A stretch of DNA of 64,000 bases from Schistosoma mansoni (GCF_000237925.1 NC_031497.1:6131295-6195294); one strand, 5' to 3'; numbered from the stretch's first letter, positions 23,841-37,799 are shown. A program made the numbers and translations. The notes: generated by a model from the letters alone, not told the origin.

Positions 23841-24339
23841 ACACAAGCTTTATCCCGATTTTCCTTTGCGTTATATATTATAAAAATTTTAATATGCTCA
23901 TTTTTATATATTTATCCCCAAAAAATTTTTTTACTAATAAGCGTATATTTTTTTAAATGACAGACAAAAAAACCCATTTTTTCAGTCTCTTTTACGATGT
24001 CTCAAGCGTATTAGTTTATTTACCTTTTTTCCGCTCATCTTATGTTTTTACGCACGTACGAGTGTATTTCAACATGCACTCACACGTTCTATTTTTTCTC
24101 TTTTCCAGGACGGCTGGAAAAGAACGACGAAGTTTCACAAGGAACCGAAATATTCATTGTACTTTATTTCCCAATTGCTATTTTTGTACATTATGGTCCC
24201 TTAGTGTAAGGAAAGACGACCAGACCCTGCTAAACATAGCAAGCTATCAGGAGTGTTTATCAACGACAAACTAGCTGGGTTTAAACTTCTGGCTGGCCAC
24301 GTCTTAGGGCCATCACTACTTCACTATGGAGAGTGATCC
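23841..24339. other. Sequence 3' of gypsy pol, no gene recognised
   Basis: T-rich, probably 3' untranslated sequence of the gypsy element up to the sharp start of arm A'. No obvious LTR with TG...CA ends was identified. Confidence 0.4.
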
Positions 24340-25483
24340 GTAGCTGTAAATAATTCCTCAAAATCAATAGCTTTTTAAGTGTTCGACATTGGATGCTGAC
24401 CACATTGTTTTAAGTGGACTTGTTTAGCTGAAGGCGTTCGGTCATGCATCCGCACCAGATCACGTTACAATTAAGAGCGGGAAACATCTCCTACGTTCAC
24501 TAGCCAGATTAGAGCAACCGCTTCTCGATATATTGATGACGCATCAAATATATCTTTCCAACCTCTTCGCATCTGACTTCTGATTTTAACTAAGTGGGGA
24601 CGATTCGAATATAGAAGGTGTTACTGGTTAATAGTTGTCAAACTACAATACTGGTCGTATCTTCACACGTATTTGAAACACAAGAACGAGCACAATCCAG
24701 CAAATCAGTTCTTTCTTCGAATTGGACCTATAGGGACTTTTTGAAATAATACTGAAACAGTCTGAAGTGTAATTTCATTCTCTTGTATCATACGAGGTAA
24801 AAACCACACACGAAAGTCAGCATCGACGAGATAGCATGATCCAGAAATGAATAATAGGCATTTAAACTGGTCGCTGGATAGTTCATTTAGTTCAAACCAT
24901 TCTGTTTGTAAAGTAAGTCAACTGGGAAACGTTGTATAGCATTTGTCAGCTTCTTTTATTAAATCCGGACAATTATACACTGACGACGTTCGACAGACTG
25001 TCTGAGAAACAGTGATCCGTCGTCTACCGAAGGAGTTGTTCAGCCCGACGTATGGTGTCTCCATCGCTCAGTGACGTTTCACTGATCCAACAGACCTAAA
25101 ATCAAATCCCGTTATGTAGTGGCAAGTACACTTTTAGCTGTTGGTGGTATAGGGATCTGTGAATTTGGAATAATCTAACGAAATACTGTTTGTCTCAGTA
25201 AGTTAAACGCTTCAACAAAGCACAAACAAGGACTGAAATTTGAAGCACGAAGTATAAAATTGTCTTGCATTATTATAACAGATTAAAACATATTTGACTG
25301 AAAGTACATGCATTAGTTTCTTTACTACACCCACTACACGCTGATTGTTGATATATGTGTCTGTGATGTAGCTTTAGCTTCTCGGAATTCTGTCAGATCT
25401 CAACTGTTCAACACACTGACTTTCGTTTTTTTTTATCTGTATGAAATTCATAATTGACAAATAATTCCCATTTAAACACTGAA

Positions 25484-26140
25484 AACACAAAGTTCAGCGA
25501 AGGGATCTCTTTTCAACGAATTTAACATCAAGCTGTACAATCGTACATATATAAATATATGAGAATGTGCATCTACTAGTTCACCTGCTCTTGTGGAGCA
25601 AGGTATATTGGCCATAGCCAGCTCACGCTTTCAACTCGGATACGGGAATACATCCAAGTGTGGTTCTACAAGGATGAGAAGAATGCAGTTAAGAGTTCTG
25701 TACTTGAATATCTCATTAAATGTAATCATTTTAATGATCCACATTTTGATTTTAAGGTTGTATAAACGATTCGTCCAAATCCGACCAGATCTCTTCGTAT
25801 CCAGCTATGCGTACAGAAGAAGTACGTCCTATAGTTATCTCTACCTTAGCCTTAATACTATTATTATTGCATTCCCCCTTTACTTATATCTCATATTCTC
25901 ATTATTTTATTCATAATTGATGATGGCATTACTTCATTTTTTAAAAACCTCTATGACCTTTAGTTATTGTAGCCAAAACATTTTAATCACCTTACTACAT
26001 TCACGTTATAATTCCTCACGAACTTATTAAGTCTATTGTTATTATTTGTATTACGTAATCTACTATCATAATCTTTCTATTACTTCATCTTGGTTATTCT
26101 TTGTTCACATTTCCTCACGGAACTAGTACTTCAAAAAAAT

Positions 26141-26178
<38 letters not shown>

Positions 26179-26241
26179 GATTGTACATTTGGATAATAAA
26201 TTCTTTGAAAAGAGATCCCTTCTCTGAACCTTGTGTTTTTA
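25484..26241 (+). mobile_element. PLE GIY-YIG fragment with inverted terminal repeats, copy in A'
   Basis: Duplicate of 9210-9978. Inverted terminal repeats at about 25485-25550 and 26174-26241. The nuclease remnant runs from about 25575 (FTCSCGARYIGHSQ) through YKDEKNAVKSS to VYKRF near 25770. The TA run here is 35 bases. Confidence 0.8.
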
Positions 26242-26489
26242 ATTCATAGTTGCCTAAGAGTTATTATTAACAGGAAAATCACCAGAATTAAAAATGGAAA
26301 TATCTACCTGAAGTTCGGAATAATCCACAGAATTTACCTTAGTTAGAAAACAATCAGAATTAAAATTGGAATCACCTGATTCTTTATACTTTATTCACCA
26401 GCATATGTGTTGTTCACTGACTGGTCATTCAATTAAGAATCTTCATCACCCGACTACCCACTCTCCGGATTATAATTTCTGTGGGTGGT

Positions 26490-28009
26490 CGGTTAGCAGT
26501 GACAGTGGAAAAAGCCTCAAGAGAAGGAAATATGTGACACGACGGAGAAACTAGCAAGGAAATATAGTAAACCAGAGTGACCAGTCAAAAACAAGGAAGG
26601 AAAGCCAATCACTGTGCCTCAAGAGGAGAGGAATAGGTGGGTAGAGCATTTTAAAGAACTCTTGAATAGACCAGTCACACTAGGCACATCGGACATCGAA
26701 GACATACACTCATACCTTCATCTAGATGTCACTCCACCAACAGTCAGAGAAATCGGTATAACTATCAGACAAATCAAGAGTGCAAAGGCAGCAGGGCCTG
26801 ACAATATACCAGCTGAGGCACTGAAATCAGACAAAGAAGCAACTGCAGACACTCTCCATGTTATATGCTAGTGAAGAAATAAGTACGGGTAACTTCCGGA
26901 ACATATTAATGGACGATTATTCTATATATATTCTTATTGTTTAACTATTGAATGATTAGATTTTATATATATATGTGTATATATATTCATCTTATTATAA
27001 GCTTCATTTTGACCTATAAATTATTATTATTATTATACGATTTACTGTTCCTAAATTATATTCAGTTTATTGATTATTGTATCCCACGTTCACAGCCACA
27101 TTTGGCTTGATCTTGTACAAATATTATTTTCTATTTTATGGTGTACTGCGGTCTGTCTGTCTGGTATATAAACCGAGTGTGCTTGAAATGAATGATTCGC
27201 ATAGCAGAAGCTGCAATCGGTGTTCTGGACAAGGGACCAATAAGGACGCTAGACTACTCATACTGGTCGAACGTCATTGATTTGGCACAGTGTTAAGATT
27301 AGAAAAGTCGTATTTCGATTGGTGGGTAATTCACGTGATAAAAAGCCGGACATAAAATCATAACGAATTGGCATACGGCCTTCTGTTTTTTAAATTCATA
27401 CCACTTCACGTGCTATTCAAAAAATGTGAGAGGAAGAACATGTGACGACAGACTAGAAAAAGTGATATCTCGTCAAGGTACCAAAGAAAGGAGATCTGAG
27501 CAAATGTGGGAACAACAGAGGCATCACTGTACTATCAGTGTCAGAAAAGGCTTTCACAGGAGCGTTGTTGAAATAGATAAAAGATTCAGTAGACGCCCAG
27601 CCTTGAGATCAACAAGCTGAGTTCTGTAGGGATTGGTTGTGCACATACCAAATCGAGACACTATGGATCATCGTTGAACAATCATTTGGATGAAACTCGT
27701 CACTATATATCAACTTCCTTGATTATGAGGAAGTGTTTGACAGCATGGATAGGAGAGCATTATGGAACCTTCCTCGACACTATGGTGTATTGAGAAGATC
27801 GTCACCACCATCCGGAATTCATGAGAGGGACTATACTGCAAAGTCGTGCATAAAGGACAGCTGATAGATGAATTCCATATGGAGACTGGTATCGGAAAAG
27901 ACTGCTTACTCACACCCCTTCATCTTTCTTCTGATAGTTGACCGAATTATGAAGACCTCCACATCTGAGGTGAGCCAGGGGATACAATGAACGGCTTGCA
28001 TGCAGCTAG
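26490..28009 (+). pseudogene. RTE-type (SR2-like) retroelement fragment, copy in A'
   Basis: Duplicate of the 7439-8960 fragment, here in plus sense: RT start at 26614-26871 (WVEHFKELLNRP, SAKAAGPDN), the LTR-like insertion, then decayed RT from about 27425 to 28009. It is cut off by the arm boundary, while the partner continues for about 350 bases more. Confidence 0.8.
27000..27425 (+). repeat. LTR-like repeat F, copy in A'
   Basis: Duplicate of 8043-8448, plus orientation; TATA box (TATATAAACC) at about 27164-27173. Confidence 0.6.
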
Positions 28010-28019
28010 TACTATGCTT

Positions 28020-30190
28020 GAATTGGAGTGGTTTAGCGAACCCAATATGTTGTATGCCATTATTGGATCACTATTTATGCTCCGGTAGCTCATCAGGGAC
28101 AGCCCCAAATATTGGGGCTTAGCACGAAATCGGCTGCTCGTATTCGTACTTTATCTAAGAGACTTGTGTGTTTTTTCAGAAGGTGAAGTGACAACGTTGT
28201 GGATTTCAAGGTGGTGCCATGCACATGTTTCAAACAGTGCTGGGAACAGCTTCGAGGTGATTGTGCCAAGTTGTCATCACGTAAATGAAAAGATTGCGTT
28301 CGCTTTGGCTGCATCCTCTCTGTAACTTGTGCTGGTGTTTAAGTTCTCCGCGGTTCAATCCTGAACTCATGCTTTAGGGGAATAATGAGTGCGGATCTCC
28401 ATGGAGAATGTTAATGGTTTGTATCAAATGAGGCAGAGTGTTAGTAAAACGACTTTTCGACATGTCACGTTCTAACCTATTGTATATTGCTCATTCCTTT
28501 ATTTCTCTGAAATTCTCTTGAAGCCCAAGTTAATCCCTTGTGTTTTTCATCAACCACCAGATATTTGTATAGTCTCCATAGATTGGTGCAGCCAAGCCAA
28601 TTTTATCTAACAGGTCGTTCATGAAGATCAGGAACAACAGTGAACATAAGATTTTTCCTCGTGAAACTGCTAATGTAAAAATCTTTTAGCTCTTGAGCAC
28701 TTTGCCATGGTACGAAACACACTGTTCTCTGCGTAGTTTCGAAGCTACGAGAGGTACATGAGGTATTGTGTTAAAGGCTTTTTCGAAATAGAGGAATGTT
28801 GCATGAGCCGGTATCTTGTAATCTCTTAAGGTCGTTCGGCTTTCCCATACCGTTTGGGATTGGATGCACATGACCTGCCTCTCCTGAACTCGTGGGGGAT
28901 ACTGTTTTTATCCACACATTCTCTCATTTGTTTGTTCATCAGTCCTCCCATTACATTTGAGAGCATTGGGAGTAATGAGACAGGTCTTTAACAGAGTGGA
29001 TTTCATCTCTCCACGTTTAAAGATTGGAGTGAGAGTACCTAATTTATCATACCTCCGTCTGTTACACTACAAAATGTTAAGCATTGTTTAGAGGTCATAT
29101 CCAAGTGCCTTGCTGCTCCTCTGTTTCTCATTTTTTCAGGATCTTGGCATGAGGGCACAGCTATGGAACCTCTGACGTCTGGAACAAACTCGACGTGCGC
29201 GTTTTCCCAAAGTCACAGTTCATAACGAGAGCTCTACAAGTCTACTTCATAAAAAATATAAACTTAAAAAGCTGTATTGCATGAATACTTTGCTCGACCC
29301 GAATTCTAACACAATTATGGCGAGTTTGGATCTGGTGTGTAATGTGGACGCGATGCCACTTAGGAAAATATTTTGAAGACTGTACTCAGTGTAATACTAA
29401 AGCATAAACCTAATCATTACCGCTTCAAGACATCTGCATGAATGAAATGTTGTTCTCTTCTATTGATTATATTTTTTTAACGACCCTACTTGGGGATCAT
29501 ACTGTGAGCCAATAAGTTTTGTAATTTGTAGATCATGCATGTAAAAATGGAGTGTACCTGCTCTTGCAGAAATATATTATTACTATTAAAATTACCTGCC
29601 ATCTCTAAGTCAGTAAGATTTTTGCCACTTGATTCCTTAAGAGTACCGATCAGTCGGTTTGTGGGCTTTCGCCTGACCATGAATCTGAAAAGATGTTTAG
29701 GGTTAGCTTGCATTTTGGCTGCTAGATTGGCATGAAAACATCCCGTGACCCTAAAGGCTTTGATGTTGCACCCTCTTTTTAATCTTAGTAACAGCTACGG
29801 TCAAGATCCTTCTGGGAGACTTTCCAAATGTATCAGGGTCTCCTTTCGGCTTGCAGTAAGCGTTCTCTGCAATGCTCAACCTAAGATCTTTTCTTTACAA
29901 ATGTGCCCTTCAAAATGGTATTCTGAATGATATCCCCCTTCTAGTGGTCACCAGCTGTTAGTATCCACCTCTATCGTCATCACGGGACATGTTGAAGATG
30001 CTTTCTCGTGGTAGCGTGGTCTGTTTCGATATAGCCAGAGTAAAGAGTGTCCTCGCTCCTCAGCTGTATCTCTTTGGTGGCCAGGTTATACATAACTGTA
30101 CCATGTCCACTACTTCTTACAGGTGAACGAACATTGACATCATCAACTAGAAGCCGAGATACTGCAGCATCACAGCGACGGCGAACCAAA
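28020..30190 (-). pseudogene. CR1/jockey-type non-LTR retroelement, degenerate
   Basis: Minus strand from right to left: a linker with NPKHLFRFM and LKESSGKNLTDLE (29713-29486), RT block with FEKAFNTIPHVPL (28871-28686), then FLIFMNDLLDKIGL and a decayed catalytic YGDY in place of YADD (28640-28560), then thumb-like sequence to about 28090. Frameshifts and stops throughout. The frame at 29980-30189 may belong to its upstream part, but I do not recognise it. Confidence 0.7.
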
Positions 30191-30249
30191 TCCCTACAGA
30201 AACTATGTTCGAATTCTGAGTCACACGATTTGACGGGCGATTAGCATGC

Positions 30250-32580
30250 GATGCAATTATCATTTTTGCGCCATTTACTCCCCATGGAGGCTGCCTTACG
30301 GACAGTTTGGGACAACCCTTTTCTCGTAACTCGATTTACCTTACTATTCCTACTGAGAACAGGAACCTGAATAGGATTATGTGTTACGTCAAAGTTTTTG
30401 TTACTACTTGTAAATTACGACCCTAGACGACAATAGAACCAAACTCCAATTCAGGCACCAAAGTTTATTCGCAAGTCACAAATAATCGTCCCAAATATCG
30501 CCACAATATTAATTATGAGAATTACAAAACAAACTTTCAGTTTTTAGGTTCCCAGAGCAAAACCTTTCAATTACCAAACCAAAGACGAAGAGAGATCAAA
30601 ATGTGTGAAGTCGAAAATATGATCAACTAAGTCCAGAAGTTGAGTAAAACAAATACACCTTAGAACACTGTGAAATTAATGATATCCAATATAACAGTTT
30701 TTAATCAACTAAAAATTTTCAGTTTTCTCTTAACAGTATGATCCTGACCAATTAAATGGAGACCCAGTCCTGGTGTTTAAGTCGAGTGGTCTTTGTGGTA
30801 TCCATTACTATGAGGTTCCTTGGCTGGTATCTTCCTGGATTTTCGTACAACCCTGTTTCCGAAAATGTAGATTTTTAACTTAACTTCTGAAATTAAACCG
30901 ATTCCTCTGCTAGTATTCCTCGCGGTTTTAATTTTACCACAAGTGTCAACTTTATGACTGTTCATACTACTCAATAGACTTAAAGTAGAATGTGAGACAG
31001 TTTAAGGAGGAAGTTTGTAGAACGAATGTCTCGGAGGATAAAAATAATAGGAATAAGTGAATGTATTCCACTGAATAATAGAATTTCATGTGGGGGAGAA
31101 CTGCTTGCTCATACACGCCCGGCCATCTTGTGTTTGCGAATACAGAGGAAAATACCTAAATTATGCATCGGGTTTGATAATTATAAACTTTATCCTGTTA
31201 CGTAGACACTACCTTATATGAATATGTGCTGATATACGGGGAAATTTATGCAATGCGCACAGTTATAAAGCAAGTGTTGGCTGAAATATCGGATGGTGAA
31301 CTCTGGAAACTAGTTAATTGGTGATTATCCGCTATGATGTTTTGTGAACTCAAAGTACATTGTTTCCGTATTGTTGCTAAATTATGACTCTTATCATATT
31401 TCTCCTCAAGCAGATCTGTTATGAAAGGACAATTTACGGTATCCATGAGAAATAATGAAATCTTCACATATTTACAACCTATGTTAAACATATGACTAAC
31501 TATTGCCTTAATAGCGTTTCCCTCTTATTTAATTCCATATGTCAGATTGTTTAAAACATTATTCATTCACAAACCTCCCTCATATATAATTTAGATCCAC
31601 AAAAACAAAAGAAGGGCACGTCAATTCATCTTGCTATTTTGGTCTGGAAACATTAAATTGCCAGAACATCTGGCTGATGAATACTCATATATACTATTAT
31701 AACCATCAGTGATGGTTAACATTTTTATGCGAATTTTAAAGGCAATCTCTAAATCCGGGAGCGGATGGTATTTCTGTAAAAGACGCCATCGTCGACTATT
31801 GTTTGACAGTCTTTCGCAATAACCTGCTCACTCAGAACCAGCAAAGTTCTGAGTCAGATACACAATTATTCCTCTTTCGGCATTGCCAGTCTTTATACAA
31901 ACTAATGAAGTAGTCTTTTATCCTTGGATGGGTGGTTTTGGTATGGAATAGTTTATGGCTGAAATTAAGTTTATCAAACGTTAAAGGAACATTGAATTAC
32001 ATACTCCCACGAGGAACCTTGGACGTTTTTACCATCTGGTTATCAGAGCCTCCACAGCGTTACAAAATGGACTAAAGGTTACTTTTACTCAAGTATAAAT
32101 TTGTTGTATGAGCTCATCGAATGCGGTATGACATGGCCCCAAACAATGAAAAACAAGATACACAAAGTATGGATAACATTGAGATGGAAAGAAATTACAT
32201 TTGATGATCGGAAAGAAAGTATAAATAAAATTATAAGATAGACCAGTTGATAAATTGGCAAGAAAAGACCGAGTAATATGGTTTTGGTTGTCACATATTA
32301 GTTCTTATATTAAAGCAGGACCTCATTGACATTTTCATGTTCTATATTTTTGCAATGACATTTCCATCATTTGCTTAATTGCCCTTGCTTCCAGTTTGCC
32401 TGCTTTGTTAGGTAACCTAAGATCATCATGTGTCGTGATAAAAATAAGCTTATGCATTCTGAAATTTGACTTTCACATTGAGTGCAGAGTCACCTGAGAG
32501 TTCAATTTTCTCTGTTGACACACAGGTTATGAACGTTGAAGCATCGTCATGTGACAGGTTTGAATCATATTTCAAGTGGC
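30250..32580. other. No recognisable gene
   Basis: Short frames only (for example 31246-31491 and 32085-32294, both minus, unrecognised). No repeat shared with the rest of the window was noticed. Confidence 0.4.
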
Positions 32581-35500
32581 TTCGATAGTTTTCTAGTTAG
32601 TCCGGTCTATTATACTTCAATTTTTTAGTTTAGGTTATGATAATTTTAAGATTAGCTGGGCTTATGTGTACTGACACAGCGAGCATCAATATAGCTGAAG
32701 GTACCACTATATAACGTTATACATGTGTACAAGCGACCCCAAGGTTACGGCTCATGTTTTTATCTCCCCACTTTATTAGATTGCTATCACCTTGCCACGA
32801 CAAATTAAGAAGCCTATCGCGTGTCAAACTGTCGAGCCTTTGCAATCGCTTATCTTCTCTATTTCTTAGTGTTGTACTAACGTTGTACTTGACTTAACTA
32901 TATATGTTGTTTACTTCATTGTTACCACTTATAAACACTCAGGATTTGCTTCAAAGTGATCTGGGCTGATAACTTTGTGGCTGGGAGGACATGTCACTTG
33001 TGAGTCGGTCGTCATTAACCTAGGACATCGTATATACATGCATCAGTCTTAATTACTACAATGAATATCACAACAAGAAACAAAAAAGCATGGTATATGT
33101 ACTAATGTTGAAATTGATGGAAATCGAAGAATGGGAAATAGATTGCAGGGAAAAAATAAGGTCGAAGAATGAACAATTAGGAATTGTACATAAAACTTGA
33201 AGGGCGATAGGAAGTAAAATAAACTGGAGGGATTCCGTTTGTTTTAAGTTACTGTTTGTGTACCTCTAACTTTTTAGAACAAATATGTTCTTAGATGTAG
33301 TAAATCCTATTGTTGACGTCATACATTTCAGTTTATTGACTTGTCGTAGAAATCGCTGAATTCGAATAATACACTTCATTTCATGAATTTAATTACATTT
33401 TCTTTGTAATCTTGATTAGGAAGTTACATCAGTTGTACGAATTTATGTGCTCTTCTAGACAGTTTTCAAATATATAATTTGAACAACAATGAAACTTTAT
33501 CAAGATTAATCAATCGGTAAAAATAATGTACAACTTGATGTAAAGAGTCATTAGCACGAATGTCCATATCGTTTGTCCTTGTAACTTGTTTGTTTTCTAC
33601 TCGTCTAGTGAAGTGTGAAATAAACAAGTCGTTTCGGACCGGAATTCGTATGCATATTTTTTAGTTAACTTTGTTGATCATCTACATAAACTTAAATATG
33701 TAAGTCAATCAACTAGTCTGTCTGCTGCAGTTAACTTCCACAACCGGTATTTTCACTTGAGCTGTTATCAAACAAGAGTATTTATGCTCGACATTTAGTG
33801 GTAGATTCATACTGAAAGTATTCAATCTTAAACCACTAGGTAATAGGTTCGAAACTCACTCCACTGCCGTTCGGTCACCTGGATGTTATCATTAGTTCTT
33901 ATGGAAAGTGTGGCTCAAACTCGAATAAGGGGACCTATACTGAGTTGGGCCAAATAGCGTCAAATGATATATGTAGTCCATCGTTGTTATGCGTTTGCTA
34001 CAAGGTTGCCGCAGTATATCACTAACATGTTTAATTTTCCTAAAGATATATAACTGAAATGTTGAAAAACCACATGCGTTTCTTCAGCTCATCTCCACAA
34101 TGGAAGAAATAACAGTGAACTTACAAATAAATGCATCCTTCATAAAAAAATGACCACTCTGTTCGACTGAACAATCAATCGCTACATGGCAGTTGTCAGT
34201 GCTGTGCGCAGGTTTGTCGACAGTATATACCCTTCAACAGGTTCTGGAACGTAGAAGTACGTAGATATTTGTTGAAATAGTATTGGAAACGTATCTTACT
34301 CTGTCTATCAAAAGGGGTCATGGTGCACTCAGTAACTGGATAAAACATCGGGATGTTTATCATTCTACTAGAGATCCTCTTTTGGAGCACTGCTGTAATT
34401 AGAGCTTATTGAAAGCTGTCATCGTCGTTGGCTTCGTCGACTAGTGGGTGTAAGAGCTCTTTTACTTTCCCTGCTTGTTTCTTTTGTTATAGACATATTT
34501 CTAGCAACTTTATTCGTGGAATTTCAGGGACTCACCCTCTGCCAAGAGACCCATTTATTGACTTCCAGTATAAGGATTGTTCTGCTTACTGAAAATACTA
34601 ATAACAGTCTTCTGAGTGGTCTGTATAATAACTCAGGGATGTTTCTTTAACTTTAAATGCAAAGTGAATTTTCGAGACTGGTGCAATCCAGTGCCTGTTG
34701 TAAGCATAGGGAGTAAAGTGGTCGAACTTGTTAACTACCTATTTTTCTTGTTGATTTTTTCAACCCTGTCGTGTTTGCAGCTGGTGACACAAAAGGCTCA
34801 CCTGTTTCTTCCCAACAGTGCACAGTCATGAACTTTGTCAAATAGCGTTTCTTCATATATCACTTTACTACTGTTCTACATGACCTATTAATGTGAAAAC
34901 ACGTAGGTTTGTCGGTAACACACAATCACAGATGTCCTAAAAAGTACTCTTTGTGTGATGAAACCGCAGCGTATTATGATATTGAGCGTAGAGTATTAGG
35001 TAATGATAACTGGTGTGGCTGTCGGCCTTTATCAAGTGAATTTCTCGGGACAGATACTGCACATATTTAACCAATGCATCTCACTATCTGGATTGTAAAG
35101 TACGATTATCGTTATTTGTTTAGATACGTCAATTTTGGTACAATTAGGCACCAAAATAAATGTGCATGCATCACACAGTGCGAGACAGAGGAGGGAATGA
35201 AGGAAGGTGCGTATAATAGGAAAGAATTGATTATTGAATACAAGTGAATGAGAGTTGTGAGTGGTCGGAGAGACAGTTCAGCCAGCAAGAATACAACCAG
35301 AATAGATTATTTCAGTTAGGGATGTTCTCGCTTTTATGAGGAAAGTAAACCGGATTACAACAGGATTGCTACTGACTTCAACTCTGACCCGTGTCCAATA
35401 ACATCTCAAGCCAGTGTTGCAGTCTCCAGGACACGAACCATGTAGTCGTGAAGGACCGACGAATACTAGTCACGTACGGCTCTTCTTCGTACTGCGACAT

Positions 35501-35668
35501 CAAGTCACAAACTGACCATCGGCTATTCTCGGCCAGTTTCAACTCCGAGAAATATAATATAGAGTGGAATTCTGTGGGACAACATTTTTTAACACATGTT
35601 CAAGCCATCGAAGCCTGCACTCCGATATGGCGATACCGACTGAATCACCATCGTTGTGCTCTGAGTAC
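32581..35668 (-). repeat. Inverted repeat arm C' (partner 16613-19700)
   Basis: 3088-base reverse complement of arm C. It includes only the 3' half of the RTE insertion (about 35097-35668, minus sense) with the 3' target duplication (near 35085-35097); the 5' half is absent. The match ends at GAGTAC (35668), after which unrelated sequence begins. Confidence 0.93.
34440..34990 (+). repeat. Repeat family D, copy in arm C'
   Basis: Duplicate of 17290-17840 and same-strand relative of 3180-3560. Confidence 0.5.
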
Positions 35669-37096
35669 TCTTAGTAACTTCTAGTCACCCCTCTTCGACA
35701 GAAAGTTTGAGGGCACAGTCTTCCATAACAAATTGAGGGTGATATACAATTGTATCGTATCCGAAACACTTAAAACAAGCATCAAGACTATTCCAAAGGA
35801 GAAATATGATTGGCACTTTGATCACAAGACACTGAAAACTGATTAATGGAAAGAAAGCAATACTAACTGAGCCCTGTATATACATAACCTCAAAGTTCAC
35901 AAAATACAGTGTTTGTTGGTGATTATGTAAAATACCGAAGGTGATTGTCTGGTAAATATTGTGAACGATGATGGAAGGATTCGATACCTCATCACTGTAT
36001 GTACACGTTTATGACTGGTGAGACCACTTTTTCTTGCTAAGTATAGTGACGACACAGAGTTCGTATTACGTCATGAGCCTATTTAGCCAAGGAAAGGTTA
36101 GTTAACGCAAGCAGATAGTGTTACAAGAGAAACTCGAATTAGTTTAAACTTTGTGGTCAAACTAAATTCATTGAGCCTTTTGCTTTCACCACTGGACCAT
36201 CATAAACGGTTTGGTGGGAATCTCTGGGTCTGATTTTCGGCTCAGAGTTCTTTATTAACTTCAAAGCTCAACTGTCAGCGTAGCTATCTTCATGAATTAT
36301 TCGTCGTTGGTTGATCGTACGCTTTTAACATACACAAGTACGGCTCTTCTTGGATCTTTGGGGACTGAAAATGTAACAACGTTTCTTTTGATCTTATTCG
36401 TTATTCAAAGTGTTCACTGGAAATAGTACCCGTATCACAATTCGAATCTATGACTTATACCCCTGGAAATCTTTCGCACATTTTGGCTTGCCCCAGATAT
36501 TTGATTGACGTCCTTGTTTTAACATCGGTTTGCGCCAAGTACGCTTCATCTTTATTTTCTACCAATTTGTATGAAGTTTCTAATAACTGTTTCTCAGATC
36601 CACGTAATAGCTTATTCTAACTTTTGCTTAATCGCAGTTCATGCATTGACTTTATAACATTTATTATTCAAACTGTATCATTACGTCCTACCACTTTACG
36701 CCATATCATTACAATATATTGTTGCCACAAAACAGCGTATATTCCGTCTATATATATACGCATAACAGTTCACTTGTATCACTTGCACCTAGCCTCAAAG
36801 TAACTGAAATAACCAAAAGTTAGGCCACTCATGCAAATTACTAAGCATACACTTGATAATGTTCCTCAATACATATATTTTGCTGTTGAAGAAGTGCTTA
36901 TGGATCGTAACGCCATAATTTATTTGAAAGGCTATTAAACTCACGGCTACAGTAAAAAATCGAAAGAATTTTTGCTGGAACCTCCAATCAAAGTTTAATC
37001 TCGTCTTTGCATTATGTCCCGTAAGATACTTGGCTTCATTATCCATAATTTGGTGAAGTCAGACCATCTGGAAAATATAAAAAAGCCGATTAAACT
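35669..37096. other. No recognisable gene
   Basis: Frames at 35685-35900 and 36795-37046 (both minus) are unrecognised. Nothing else is seen. Confidence 0.4.
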
Positions 37097-37219
37097 ATGA
37101 AAGCTGCTTATAAAACCTTGTTATCGGAAACGGACTTTGAGCCTGGAAAGCCATTGGGTGATATAGGCATCACCAAAGTGACAAATCCATTAACTAACAC
37201 TAATGGAACTTTCACAAAG
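37097..37219 (+). CDS. Possible short coding exon, unrecognised
   Basis: ATG followed by 41 codons with no stop, ending AAG before GTTTGA, a possible donor. The peptide (MKAAYKTLL..., rich in Thr and Asn near its end) is not known to me. No second exon was found. It could be chance. Confidence 0.15.
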
Positions 37220-37799
37220 GTTTGAATTTTCTTTCAAAAGTATGGAGAATGTAAAAATTTCAGAATTTTGTATGTTTAATGTGTGTTTGATAACCTGTTA
37301 ATCACACTCGGTTTCCTAATAAACCGAAGTAGTAGCCGCCTGGTTTTCCAGTGACAGCGGCTCCATTTAATTCTCTTCTGGATGACTTCCTATTATTTAC
37401 TTATCATTTTGCCGTGTGTAAATTCCTGTGTCAAAAGCAAGCTGCTTCATAAATAAACGCACTATGTTTATATAAGAAATGAAATCTTACCCGACAACTC
37501 GTTTAATGAATCTATACAACATACTACGAACCTCATGGCAAATTATCACTAATATGTCTCATACGATACAGTTAAAACGAATGTCCTGCATATAGAGCTG
37601 TTGACCGTATCTGTTCCGTAGACACTTTTCCCTTGGCACTTCTACATTCTCATACTTTAAAATCATCTATGCTGGTGCTTTCATGAATGACACTGTAGAT
37701 AAACCTACACAGAAAAAAAGGTCTCTGCGGATTATTAGGTGAAAAATAAGTGACACAAGTATAATATTCCTATGATTTTTTTAAGCTTGCTGCGTCAGT

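Larger units (their letters stand above)
24340..28009 (+). repeat. Inverted repeat arm A' (partner 7439-11120)
   Basis: Reverse complement of arm A. It carries the same contents in plus orientation: family E repeat (24340-24670), PLE fragment (25484-26241), RTE fragment (26490-28009) with the LTR-like insertion. On the right the match stops at CAGCTAG (28009), where CR1-like sequence begins. Confidence 0.93.

Noticed and set aside
24340-24670. 3' LTR of the gypsy element
   Set aside because: The sequence belongs to repeat family E, also found at 10.8 and 12.8 kb without any gypsy pol nearby, and no LTR ends are visible.
25593-25916. 107-codon hydrophobic protein, present twice
   Set aside because: The start is out of frame with a PLE GIY-YIG remnant; the hydrophobic end is AT-rich non-coding sequence.
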